A stretch of 8,973 nucleotides of DNA from JBKJML01 sp046596415 (GCA_046596415.1 JBKJML010000177.1:1-8973), one strand, 5' to 3'. Positions 1-7,020 are shown, numbered from the stretch's first letter. Translations and numbers: made by a program. The notes: generated by a model from the sequence alone, not told the origin.

Positions 1-3000
1 AAGACGATCACGATCGTCATCGACACGACCGCCCCGTCGGGCACGCCCGGCAACCCGGGCGACTACCTGCGCGGGATCGCTGCTCTGACGTACTCGACGA
101 GCGCGACCGACGTCGCGTCCGTCCAGTTCGAGTTCTCGCCCGCCTCCGCCAACGCGTGGGCCGCGATCGGCGGCGCCGACATCGCAGCTCCGTACGCGGT
201 CAACTGGAACACCGGCGGCGGCCTCGTCACCGACGGCGCCTACGACCTCCGTGTCGTCGTCGTCGACAGCGCCGGCAACTCCAGCACTCAGCTTCTGCCG
301 GGTGTCCCGAAGTACGTCGACAACACCGCCCCGACGGGCGCCGTCAACGGCCCGGCCGCGAGCGCGTTCGTCGCCGGCACGATCGACCTGACCGCGAGCG
401 CGGGCGACGGCATCACGCCGCCTGCCTCCGGCGTCAGCGCCGTCCGCTTCGAGGTCAAGCCCGCGGGTGCCGGCTCGTTCTCGCCGGTCGGGACGCAGAC
501 CACGCCGATCGTCGGCTCGACCTATCGCCAGAGTTGGAGCTCGGCAACCGTCGTCGACGGACCGCTCGAGATCCAGGTCGTCGTCACCGACGTCGCCGGC
601 AACACCGTCACCTCCGCCACGCGGACGGTCAACGTCGACAACAACGCGCCCACGATCACCCTGGCCGCGCCGCCCGCCGACGCCTCGAGCGCCTTCACGC
701 TGTCGGCCACGGCTGCCGCCGACACCCAGCAGGTCGAGTTCCAGCGGCGCCCCACCGGCACGCTCACCTGGACGAGCCTCGGCACTGACGTGACCGCACC
801 GTTCCAGAGCACCTTCGACATGAGCGTCGGCGAGGGCACGTACGAGCTCCGGGCGATCGCGACGGACGCGAGTGCGAATACCGGCACGAGCGGCATCGGT
901 TCGGTGCGCGTCGACAAGACGCTCCCGACGGGCACCCTGACCGCGCCGAGCGCCGCCCAGGCGATCGGGGGCGCCAACGTCGCGTTCGCCGCGAGCGCCG
1001 CCGACGCGCTCTCCGGCGTCGGTTCGGTCCAGTTCCAGGTGCAGGCCACGGGTGCCGCCGTCTTCACGACCGTCGCGACCGATACCTCCTCCCCCTACGC
1101 CGCCACCTGGGATGCGCGCACGACCGCCGACGGCCCGGCCCAGGTGCGCCTCGTCATCACCGACGCGGCGGGCAACGCGCGCACGACCGGCTCGACCTCG
1201 GTCACGATCGACTCGACTGCTCCGGCCGTCACGCTCGCCGACCCCGGCGCGCTGCTCGGCGGCACCGTCACGCTGACGGCGACCACGGCCGGTGCCGGCG
1301 CCACGAGCGTCGCCTTCGGCATCACGCCGGCGGGCCAGAGCTCCTGGACGTCGATCGCAACCGACACGACCGCCCCGTACAGCACGTCGTTCGACACGCG
1401 GACGGTCGGCGACGGCGTCTACGAGCTCCGCGCGATCGTCAGCGACGGGCTCGGGAACACCTCGAGCCACGTCCGCAGCAACGTGAGAATCGACAACACC
1501 GCCCCGAGCCTCGTCGGCGCCTCTCCCGCCGATGGCTCGACAGTCGCCTCGGCGAACCAGCTCGTGCTCACCGCGAGCGAGCCCGTCTCGGTAGCGAGCG
1601 TCAAGCTCGACGGGTCGGCCGCTCCCGCCCCGACCAGCTCGGGCAACCAGCTCACCTTCGCCACCGGCGCGCTCGCAGTCGGGCTGCACGTCCTGAAGGG
1701 CGACCTCGTCGACGTCCGGGGCACCCACACCATGTTCCGCGTCGCCGTCTCCGTCATGACGCCGGGCAGCGGTTCGTTCGTGCCGACCGAGACGTCCGTC
1801 GGCGCCACGGGCACGACGACTCTCACCTCGTCCGACGGCGGCGCCACCGTCTCGATGCCGTCGTGGATCATCCCAGCGGGCGGCGGAGCCGGCGACTTCC
1901 CGGTGCTGCGTGTCGACCCGAGCCCCGCCCTTCCCGGCCTGCCGAGCCTCGCGCTCGGTAGCCGCGTCTACTCGATCCTGGCGACGTGGGCCGGGTCCGG
2001 CGTGAGCATGCACGACTTCAATGGCCCGCTCGAGATCGTCATCCCGGACAACACCTCTCGCTCGCTCGTCCCAGCGACGTCGAACGACGGCCTGACGTGG
2101 CGTTCACTCGCCCTCCTTGCGACGCCGGGTGTGCTGCCGGCAACCCGGGCCGACGGATTCAGCCGCGCGGCCGACGGCGTCCACATCTACACGCGCCACC
2201 TCACCTACTTCGCGCTCCAGCTCGATACCGAGCCGCCGTCGCCGCCCGCCTTCGAGGCCGTCGTCGCCGCCGACGGGCTCACGCTCCGCTGGGCGCCCGG
2301 CACCGACAACAGCGGCCAGCTCGGCCACTTCATCCTGTACGTCAACGGCGAGCCGTTCCAGAACTTCGACCTGACCCAGTTCGAGACGAAGCTGGGCGCC
2401 TTCGACGCTGCCGACACGCGCACCTTCACGATGGTCGAAACGGACGCTGCCGGCAACGGGAGCCGCCCGACCGCGGCGCTCCGCGCACTGCCGCAACTCG
2501 CCGGACTGACGCTCGACCAGGCACGCGCTGCGCTCGCCGCACGCGGCTTCTCGGTCGGCTCCGTCATCGAGACCAGCGCGCCCGGCGTCGTCGCCGGCAC
2601 CGTCGTCGCAGCCACCGAAGTCCGCCTCGCCGCCACCGGCAGCGCCATCGACCTGTCGGTCGCACGCTCCGGAGCAGCAGCGCAGACGCGGCTCATCTTC
2701 TCGGCTGTCGCAACCAAGCGGCTGCCGCTCTCGCAGCGCAACTACATCGCGGCACGAATGAAGACCTCGCGCCCGGCCACTGTCACCGCCACTCTGCGCA
2801 CGACGACCCTGCGATCGCTCCATACGTGGCGGCTGAAGCTGAAGGCGGGCGTCCGGATCGACAAGTTGCATCTGCCGCTGAAGCTGCGCCGCGCCGGCAG
2901 CTACCGGCTCGAGCTCGTGGCGCGCGCCGGGAACTCGACCAGCCGGCAGCTGCTGAAGGTGGCCGTCGTCGGCCCGACGCTCAAGCCGCTGAAGCCCGTC

Positions 3001-3372
3001 GAGCCCGGCACGATGCGTCGTGTCGATGTCGTGCTCGTCGGCGCTCAGACGAGCGCGAAGCAGATCGAGCCGACGCTCGCCCGCTCGAACGCGCGCGCCA
3101 TCGAGTCGTCGAACGACATGACCTTCACCCTCGCCGGTGCACAGAGCAGGAACGTCGGCGTCGTCGTCGTCAACGTCGACGAGGTCGGTCTCACGTTCGT
3201 CCGCGACCTGCGGACGATGTTCCCGATGATTCGGGTGCTGGCGCTCTCGAACGACCCGGGCATGCTCGGTCGCTCGGTTCAGGCCGGCGCGACGCTCGCG
3301 CTGCCGCGCACGACTCCGGCCTCGTCGATCGCTCGCGCGATCGCGAAGCTCGCCACGACGCCGATCTTCTAG
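1..3372 (+). CDS. Ig-like repeat / PASTA-like multidomain surface protein with C-terminal receiver-like domain (5' partial)
   Basis: The frame is open from base 1 to the TAG at 3370-3372, giving 1123 visible residues. The first in-frame GTG or ATG is the GTG at 790, but Ig-like sequence continues without a break upstream of it, so the true start lies before the window. Domains in visible-residue numbering: Ig-like modules to about 585, separated by delimiters such as VDNTAP; a ZU5-like beta region at about 588-742 (GATVSMPSWIIPAG, ending in HLTYFALQ); a fibronectin-III-like module at 743-830 with TDAAGN; a PASTA-like module at 831-891 (LAGLTLDQARAALAARGFSV); a basic beta-rich domain at 896-991; and a receiver-like domain at 1006-1119. 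By analogy with Ig-repeat proteins this is probably secreted or cell-surface, perhaps an adhesin or wall-binding protein. The signal peptide would be outside the window, and no sortase motif or C-terminal membrane helix is visible. Ligand and exact function are unknown. Confidence 0.85.
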   Translation, partial: KTITIVIDTTAPSGTPGNPGDYLRGIAALTYSTSATDVASVQFEFSPASANAWAAIGGADIAAPYAVNWNTGGGLVTDGAYDLRVVVVDSAGNSSTQLLPGVPKYVDNTAPTGAVNGPAASAFVAGTIDLTASAGDGITPPASGVSAVRFEVKPAGAGSFSPVGTQTTPIVGSTYRQSWSSATVVDGPLEIQVVVTDVAGNTVTSATRTVNVDNNAPTITLAAPPADASSAFTLSATAAADTQQVEFQRRPTGTLTWTSLGTDVTAPFQSTFDMSVGEGTYELRAIATDASANTGTSGIGSVRVDKTLPTGTLTAPSAAQAIGGANVAFAASAADALSGVGSVQFQVQATGAAVFTTVATDTSSPYAATWDARTTADGPAQVRLVITDAAGNARTTGSTSVTIDSTAPAVTLADPGALLGGTVTLTATTAGAGATSVAFGITPAGQSSWTSIATDTTAPYSTSFDTRTVGDGVYELRAIVSDGLGNTSSHVRSNVRIDNTAPSLVGASPADGSTVASANQLVLTASEPVSVASVKLDGSAAPAPTSSGNQLTFATGALAVGLHVLKGDLVDVRGTHTMFRVAVSVMTPGSGSFVPTETSVGATGTTTLTSSDGGATVSMPSWIIPAGGGAGDFPVLRVDPSPALPGLPSLALGSRVYSILATWAGSGVSMHDFNGPLEIVIPDNTSRSLVPATSNDGLTWRSLALLATPGVLPATRADGFSRAADGVHIYTRHLTYFALQLDTEPPSPPAFEAVVAADGLTLRWAPGTDNSGQLGHFILYVNGEPFQNFDLTQFETKLGAFDAADTRTFTMVETDAAGNGSRPTAALRALPQLAGLTLDQARAALAARGFSVGSVIETSAPGVVAGTVVAATEVRLAATGSAIDLSVARSGAAAQTRLIFSAVATKRLPLSQRNYIAARMKTSRPATVTATLRTTTLRSLHTWRLKLKAGVRIDKLHLPLKLRRAGSYRLELVARAGNSTSRQLLKVAVVGPTLKPLKPVEPGTMRRVDVVLVGAQTSAKQIEPTLARSNARAIESSNDMTFTLAGAQSRNVGVVVVNVDEVGLTFVRDLRTMFPMIRVLALSNDPGMLGRSVQAGATLALPRTTPASSIARAIAKLATTPIF
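19..1506 (+). repeat. Tandem Ig-like modules with a recurrent D-x-x-(A/L)P delimiter
   Basis: Six delimiters are visible: IDTTAP (nt 19), VDNTAP (316), VDNNAP (634), VDKTLP (910), IDSTAP (1207) and IDNTAP (1489). The spacings are 99, 106, 92, 99 and 94 residues. Most modules carry a D-x-x-x-N motif shortly before the next delimiter (VDSAGN, TDVAGN, TDASAN, TDAAGN, SDGLGN). Two modules also share a TAPF/TAPY segment and YELRAI, the latter encoded by nearly identical DNA at about 841 and 1421. This is the usual pattern of bacterial Ig-like repeats. The modules have diverged in sequence, so recent expansion is unlikely except perhaps for that pair. The array probably continues upstream of the window. 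Confidence 0.85.
2491..2673 (+). other. PASTA-like module inside the Ig-repeat protein
   Basis: Visible residues 831-891 fit the PASTA pattern: P-x-L-x-G-L-T-L-D-Q-A-R-A-A-L-x-x-x-G-F, then a beta strand, then V-V-A-G-T-V, and a closing G-S-A-I-D-L-S-V. PASTA domains are known mainly from penicillin-binding proteins and Ser/Thr kinases, where some bind peptidoglycan fragments. No kinase or transpeptidase domain is visible in this protein. The usual Q-x-P between the GTV segment and the last strand is replaced by A-T-E, so the match is to the fold rather than to the strict consensus. Confidence 0.6.
3016..3357 (+). other. Degenerate receiver (pseudo-receiver) domain at the C-terminus of the Ig-repeat protein
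   Basis: Visible residues 1006-1119 show alternating strands and helices like a CheY-type receiver: VDVVLVG, VGVVVVN, IRVLALS, then AGATLALPR and a last helix. It aligns well with the genuine receiver of the HD-GYP protein in this window. The distance from the first-strand acidic position to the phospho-acceptor position is 44 residues in both (G1014 to N1058 here, D7 to D51 there). The last 41 residues align without a gap. In that alignment the acidic triad is G-A-Q, the phospho-Asp is Asn1058, the conserved Thr is Ser1083 and the conserved Lys is Arg1103. Phosphorylation at the canonical site is therefore not expected. The fold assignment is inference from these patterns. Confidence 0.55.
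3369..3372. other. Overlapping convergent stop codons (CTAG)
   Basis: The palindrome CTAG holds the TAG that ends the + strand repeat protein (3370-3372) and the TAG that ends the - strand permease gene (3371-3369). The two genes overlap by four bases, so there is no intergenic space for a terminator. Any terminator must lie inside the opposing gene. I saw no clear hairpin followed by a T-run near the junction. Confidence 0.9.
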
Positions 3373-4115
3373 AGCAGCGCTCGTAGGGCGAATGCGGCGC
3401 CGATCACGACGAGCACGGTGCCGAGGGCGAGTCGCAGCGCGTCCTCGCGAAGGCGGCCCGTGAGACGAGCGCCGAGCCAGCCGCCGGGCACGGCGCCCGC
3501 CAGGCCCGCGCCGAGAATCGCCCAGTCGACGTCGAGCCTCGCCGCGTGGGTCGCGAAGCCGGCGGCGCCGAGGAAGAAGCCGACGACGAGGTTCGTTCCC
3601 GCCGCGCGCCTGAGGTCGAGCCCGACCGAGCGGACGAGTGCCGGCATGCGAAGCGTTCCGAGAATGACGCCGACCGCGCCGCCGAGCGCCCCGATCGCGA
3701 GCCCGAACGCTGCCGCTGGTGCGAGTCGCGGGCGCGCGCGCAGCTTTGGAGCGATCGGCCTCAGCGCGAGGTCGATCCCGCTCCAAACAAGGACGGCAGC
3801 GATCAAAGCGAGGATTGCGCGCTCGGGCACGTCACCCGCGAAGAGCGCGCCGAGCACCGCGCCGACGACCGACGGCGGCGCCATCCAGGCGACCACAAGC
3901 CAGTCGACCCGGCCCTCGCGCGCGTGGCGGAGCCCACCTGAGGCCGCTGCGGCGGCGGAGATCGCGATGTTCGTCCCCGCCCCGGCCAGCGGGCTGCCCG
4001 ACGCGAGCACGATCAGCGGCAGCCGCAGCGTGCCGAGGACGAGCCCGAGCGCCGAGCCAAGGTAGCCCGCGACGAACGAGCCCAGAAACGCTAGCGCGAG
4101 CTGCCAGGTAACCAC
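3369..4115 (-). CDS. TSUP family (TauE/SafE) membrane permease
   Basis: This 248-residue protein is almost wholly hydrophobic, with roughly seven to eight membrane segments. It has the internal duplication typical of the TauE/SafE family: G-x-x-LGTLRLP (24-33) followed by AGTN (46-49) in the first half, and G-x-x-LGTLRMP (149-158) followed by AGTN (172-175) in the second. Each repeat ends in a short charged stretch and D-W (72 and 198). Family members export or import small anions such as sulfite, sulfoacetate or sulfate, but the substrate cannot be read from sequence and no sulfur genes are nearby. The GTG start overlaps the end of the adenosyltransferase gene by 25 bases, so translation is probably coupled. 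Only a weak AGG lies about 10 bases upstream. The length is usual for the family. Confidence 0.85.
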   Translation of the reverse strand: MVTWQLALAFLGSFVAGYLGSALGLVLGTLRLPLIVLASGSPLAGAGTNIAISAAAAASGGLRHAREGRVDWLVVAWMAPPSVVGAVLGALFAGDVPERAILALIAAVLVWSGIDLALRPIAPKLRARPRLAPAAAFGLAIGALGGAVGVILGTLRMPALVRSVGLDLRRAAGTNLVVGFFLGAAGFATHAARLDVDWAILGAGLAGAVPGGWLGARLTGRLREDALRLALGTVLVVIGAAFALRALL

Positions 4116-4693
4116 AGCGGTTCGGCCTGGCCGGCGTGCGCGTTGGCGGCGCGCGCGAGGATGAAGAGCAGGTCGGAGAGCCGGTTCAGGTAGGCGAGCA
4201 CGAGCGGGTTCAGCTCCACCTCGCGGGCCGCGAGAATCACGTCGCGCTCGGCCCGACGACAGGTCGTGCGCGCCACATGCAGGCGCGCGGCCGCCTCGGT
4301 GCCACCGGGCAGGACGAAGCTCCGAAGCTCGGGCAGCTCGGCGTTGAACGCGTCGCAGTCCTGCTCGAGCCCGTCCACGAGCTCCTGTGTGACGCGGAGC
4401 CGGTCGGTGACGCCCCAGGGCACGGAGAGATCGGCGCCGACGTCGAAGAGCTCGTTCTGAACGCGCCCAAGCGGCGGACGGAGCGCGGCGGGCGGCTCGG
4501 CGGCGAGCACGACCCCGATCGCGGCGTTCAGCTCGTCGATCGTGCCGAAGGCGCCGATCCGGCAGTCGAGCTTCGAAACACGGCTGCCGTCGCCGAGCGA
4601 CGTCTCGCCCTGGTCGCCGCCGCGCGTGTAGATCCGCGTCAGCCGCACGGGCTCAGCGAGTTTCCTAGCCGGCACTTTCTTAGACCGGGGCAA
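4091..4693 (-). CDS. pduO: PduO-type cob(I)alamin (corrinoid) adenosyltransferase
   Basis: The enzyme transfers adenosyl from ATP to cob(I)alamin, making coenzyme B12 in the cytosol. The PduO/MMAB signatures appear in order: the ATP-binding IYTRGGDQGETSLGDGSRVSK region (21-41), GTIDELNAAIG (50-60), QNELFDVGADL (79-89), FVLPGGT (126-132), RTTCRRAER (142-150) and YLNRLSDLLF (168-177). At up to 200 residues it has the normal length. The start is uncertain: the TTG at 4693 overlaps the acyl-CoA dehydrogenase stop by 14 bases, while in-frame GTG codons at 4675 and 4648 also precede the first conserved motif. None has a strong Shine-Dalgarno site. The symbol names the family; no propanediol-utilisation genes are present. 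Its position after acyl-CoA genes suggests it serves a methylmalonyl-CoA-type mutase not in view. Confidence 0.92.
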   Translation of the reverse strand: MPRSKKVPARKLAEPVRLTRIYTRGGDQGETSLGDGSRVSKLDCRIGAFGTIDELNAAIGVVLAAEPPAALRPPLGRVQNELFDVGADLSVPWGVTDRLRVTQELVDGLEQDCDAFNAELPELRSFVLPGGTEAAARLHVARTTCRRAERDVILAAREVELNPLVLAYLNRLSDLLFILARAANAHAGQAEPLWLPGSSR

Positions 4694-5840
4694 GCGCCTT
4701 CGCCGCCTCGGCGAGCAGTGCGCGCGCGATCACGATCCGCTGCACCTCGCTCGTCCCCTCGTAGATCTCGGTGATCTTGGCGTCCCGATAGTACCGCTCG
4801 ACCGGAAACTCCTTCGTGTAGCCATACCCGCCGAGCACCTGGATCGCCTCCGCGGTCTGGAGGCGCGCCATCTCCGACGCGAACAGCTTCGCCTTCGCTC
4901 CCTCGGCCGTGTGCGGCAGTCCTTGCTGCTTCAGCCAGGCGGCGCGATGGACGAGCAGCCGCGCGGCGTCGATCTGCGTCGCCATGTCGGCGAGCTTCCA
5001 CTGGATCGCCTGGAACTCGGAGATCTTGCGCCCGAACTGCTCCCGCTCGAGCGCGTAGGCACGGGCGGCCTCGAAAGCTGCCTGGGCGATCCCCACCGCC
5101 TGCGCTGCGATCCCGATCCGGCCGCCGTCGAGCGTCATCATCGCAACGGCGAACCCCTTCCCCTCCTCGTGCAGGAGCCGGTCGGCCGGGACGTGCGTGT
5201 CGATCCGCAGGTCGACGGTCGACGACGAGTTGAGACCGAGCTTCTCCTCCTCGCGGGTCACCTCGACGTGCTCGGCATCGAGCAGGAACGCGCTGACGCC
5301 ACGACCGCCGGGCGTGTCGCGGTCGGTGCGCGCGAAGAGGAGGAACGTGCTGGCGTAGCTGCCGTTCGTGATCCACTGTTTGGCACCGGAGATGTGCCAG
5401 CCGTCGCCCTCGCGCTCGGCTGATGTGCGTAGCGAGCCTGCGTCGGAGCCGGACTCGGGCTCGGTGAGCGCGAAGGCGCCGATCGTCTCGCCACGCGCGA
5501 GTGGCGGGACGAAGGCGTCCCGCTGCGCTTCGGTGCCGAAAGCGAGGATCGGCAGGGTGGCGGCGCTCGTGTGGACGGCAACCGTGACGCCGACGCCGGC
5601 GTCGGCGCGGGAAAGCTCCTCGAGCACGAGGATGTAGGAGAGGAAGTCGGCGCCGGCGCCACCGTGGGCCTCCGGTACGCACACGCCCATCAGGCCGAGC
5701 GCGCCGAGCTTCCCATACAGCTCGGCGGGGAAGCGGTGCTCGCGATCCCAGGCGGCAGCGTGCGGCTCGATCTCGGCTCGTGCGAAGTCGCGCGCCAGCG
5801 CCTGAATCTCGCGCTGGTCGTCGGTGAGCGCGAAGTCCAC
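4680..5840 (-). CDS. Acyl-CoA dehydrogenase (short-chain / butyryl-CoA type)
   Basis: This FAD enzyme oxidises acyl-CoA to trans-2-enoyl-CoA and passes electrons to electron-transfer flavoprotein. The 386 residues match the usual length of about 380. Visible signatures are the FAD/substrate motif FALTEPESGSDA (123-134), WITNG (156-160), LGGYGY (336-341) and the C-terminal IYEGTSEVQR, in which Glu361 is the expected catalytic base at the short-chain/medium-chain position. I chose the GTG at 5840 because the family begins with F-x-L-T-x-x-Q; the open frame continues far upstream (to 6662), but that part is out of frame with the HD-GYP gene and has no family resemblance. The start lies 19 bases after the HD-GYP stop with no clear Shine-Dalgarno. 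Butyryl-CoA or a branched short-chain substrate fits the neighbours; chain length cannot be fixed from sequence. Confidence 0.93.
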   Translation of the reverse strand: MDFALTDDQREIQALARDFARAEIEPHAAAWDREHRFPAELYGKLGALGLMGVCVPEAHGGAGADFLSYILVLEELSRADAGVGVTVAVHTSAATLPILAFGTEAQRDAFVPPLARGETIGAFALTEPESGSDAGSLRTSAEREGDGWHISGAKQWITNGSYASTFLLFARTDRDTPGGRGVSAFLLDAEHVEVTREEEKLGLNSSSTVDLRIDTHVPADRLLHEEGKGFAVAMMTLDGGRIGIAAQAVGIAQAAFEAARAYALEREQFGRKISEFQAIQWKLADMATQIDAARLLVHRAAWLKQQGLPHTAEGAKAKLFASEMARLQTAEAIQVLGGYGYTKEFPVERYYRDAKITEIYEGTSEVQRIVIARALLAEAAKALAPV

Positions 5841-5859
5841 GAGTGCGAGTTTAGAGCTT

Positions 5860-6927
5860 CTAGGCGGGGACGAGCAGCTCGCGGCGGATCTCGTGCAGCG
5901 CGTACTCGCGCTCGTGAAACGCGTCGACCACGTCCGGGTCGAACTGCTTCCCTGCCTCCGCGACGATCTCGCGCCGCGCGTCGCCCCAGCCTCGTGCCTG
6001 CCGGTAGGGCCGGTGGCTCGTGATCGCGTCGAGCGTGTCGGCCACGGCGAAGATGCGCGCCCCGAGCGGGATCTCTTCCCCTGCGAGCCCATCCGGGTAG
6101 CCGGCTCCGTCCCAGCGCTCATGGTGTGAGCGGACGATCGCGAGCCCGGGCCCCTCGAGGAACGCCACGCCGCCGAGCATCTGCTCGCCGAGGATCGTGT
6201 GCGTCTGCATGAGGCGCCGCTCCGAGGCCGTGAGCGGAGCAGGCTTGAGGAGCACCTCGTCAGGGATGCCGATCTTGCCGAGGTCGTGCAGGAGAAAGCC
6301 GTACTCCGCGGCGGTGTCGCGTGCGAGTGCCGGCTCCATCGTCCGGGCGAGCTCGAGCGCGTACCGCTGGACGCGCTGCGAATGCTGGCGGGTGCCGGTG
6401 TCCTTCGTCTCGAGCGCCGTCGCGAGCGCCTGCACGGTCTGGCGGTACGCGTTCTCGAGCAGAGCGCGCTGGCCCCGCTCGATCTCGACGAGGTGGCGCA
6501 GGTCGCGCGCGTAGAGGAGGAGCTGTTCGCCTTCCTCCTCTCTCGGGCGTGCGCCGCGCGGAATCCCGCTCCGCTTGCCGGCCAGACGCTCCACGACAGC
6601 GAGCAGCTCGAGCGGGCGGAACGGCTTGACGAGGAACGCGTCCGCACCGGCGGCGCCCGCAACGGCCTCCACGTCGTCGAGGCCGGTCAGGAGCACGATC
6701 CGCAGGTTGGCGGTCGCCGCGTCGTTCTTGAGGACGCGACAGAACTCGAGCCCGTCCATACCGGGCATGCCGACGTCGAGCACGATCACGTCGGGGCGGC
6801 TGCGGCCGATCGCGGCTGCTGCCTCGACTGCGCTCCCCGCTTCGTCGACGGCCACCGATACGGCCTCGAAGGTCGTCCGGAGCAGGGCACGGAAGCCGGA
6901 ATCGTCGTCGACGAGCAGGAGTCGCAT
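5860..6927 (-). CDS. Two-component response regulator with HD-GYP output domain (probable c-di-GMP phosphodiesterase)
   Basis: The 355-residue protein begins with a receiver domain (about 1-117): acidic D7-D8-D9, phospho-acceptor D51 in LDVGMPGMDG, T81 and K101 in VKPF. A charged helix (about 135-175), probably coiled coil, leads into an HD-GYP domain with H182, H214-D215 in HDLGKIGIP, H243, H268-H269, D297 and GYP at 276-278. All expected metal ligands are present, so it is probably active in hydrolysing cyclic-di-GMP. No sensor kinase is in view. I chose the ATG at 6927 because it starts directly at the first receiver strand and has GGGGGG four bases upstream. An ATG at 7002 would add 25 basic, non-conserved residues. 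The gene lies between a hydroxyacyl-CoA and an acyl-CoA dehydrogenase gene, an unusual place for a signalling protein. Confidence 0.93.
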   Translation of the reverse strand: MRLLLVDDDSGFRALLRTTFEAVSVAVDEAGSAVEAAAAIGRSRPDVIVLDVGMPGMDGLEFCRVLKNDAATANLRIVLLTGLDDVEAVAGAAGADAFLVKPFRPLELLAVVERLAGKRSGIPRGARPREEEGEQLLLYARDLRHLVEIERGQRALLENAYRQTVQALATALETKDTGTRQHSQRVQRYALELARTMEPALARDTAAEYGFLLHDLGKIGIPDEVLLKPAPLTASERRLMQTHTILGEQMLGGVAFLEGPGLAIVRSHHERWDGAGYPDGLAGEEIPLGARIFAVADTLDAITSHRPYRQARGWGDARREIVAEAGKQFDPDVVDAFHEREYALHEIRRELLVPA

Positions 6928-7020
6928 CGTTCCCCCCGGACCGATGGCAGGACGCTTGAGCTTCTTGCTTCGGCCTCCACAGCCTTCGAGTTGAGCGCGC
7001 ATACCCCTTTTGGGGGATGC
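6928..7020 (-). other. 93-base intergenic gap with a small GC hairpin; possible promoter region
   Basis: This is the only gap over 20 bases in the window. It lies between the hydroxyacyl-CoA dehydrogenase stop (7021) and the HD-GYP start. Read on the - strand it opens with CCCC-AAAA-GGGG (about 7005-7016), a four-pair stem with an A loop, followed by TAT rather than a T-run, so it is a poor intrinsic terminator. The GGGTAT within it resembles a -10 element of the SigB/SigF type, but no matching GTTT -35 is present. No other convincing promoter was seen. Confidence 0.3.
6931..6937 (-). promoter_or_regulatory. Ribosome binding site deciding the HD-GYP start
   Basis: On the - strand GGGGGGA lies just before ACG and the ATG at 6927. 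The purine run can pair with the anti-Shine-Dalgarno, allowing G-U pairs, at a spacing of four to five bases. The alternative ATG at 7002 has GGGG only one base away, which is too close. This supports the shorter protein. Confidence 0.55.

Noticed and set aside
248..266. Run of GTC triplets, with another near 3156-3171
   Set aside because: They encode Val-rich beta strands (VVVV) in the repeat protein; common codon use in GC-rich DNA, not a microsatellite of note.
1986..3386. 466-residue + strand open frame within the repeat protein
   Set aside because: An Arg/Ala-rich alternative frame of the real gene with no domain; the other frame has clear Fn3-, PASTA- and receiver-like patterns.
2104..3786. 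560-residue open frame on the - strand across the repeat-protein end and the permease
   Set aside because: Arg-rich, low-complexity translation typical of the shadow of GC-rich genes; no recognisable domain, and it crosses two well-supported genes.
5841..6662. N-terminal extension of the acyl-CoA dehydrogenase frame
   Set aside because: Ser/Arg-rich sequence that lies antiphase to the HD-GYP gene on the same strand; the family N-terminus begins at 5840.
6935..6965. TCAAG and GCCATCGG on the - strand, resembling flagellar sigma-28 promoter halves
   Set aside because: The gap between the halves is about 6 bases, far short of the usual spacing, and the -10 half lacks the GATA core.
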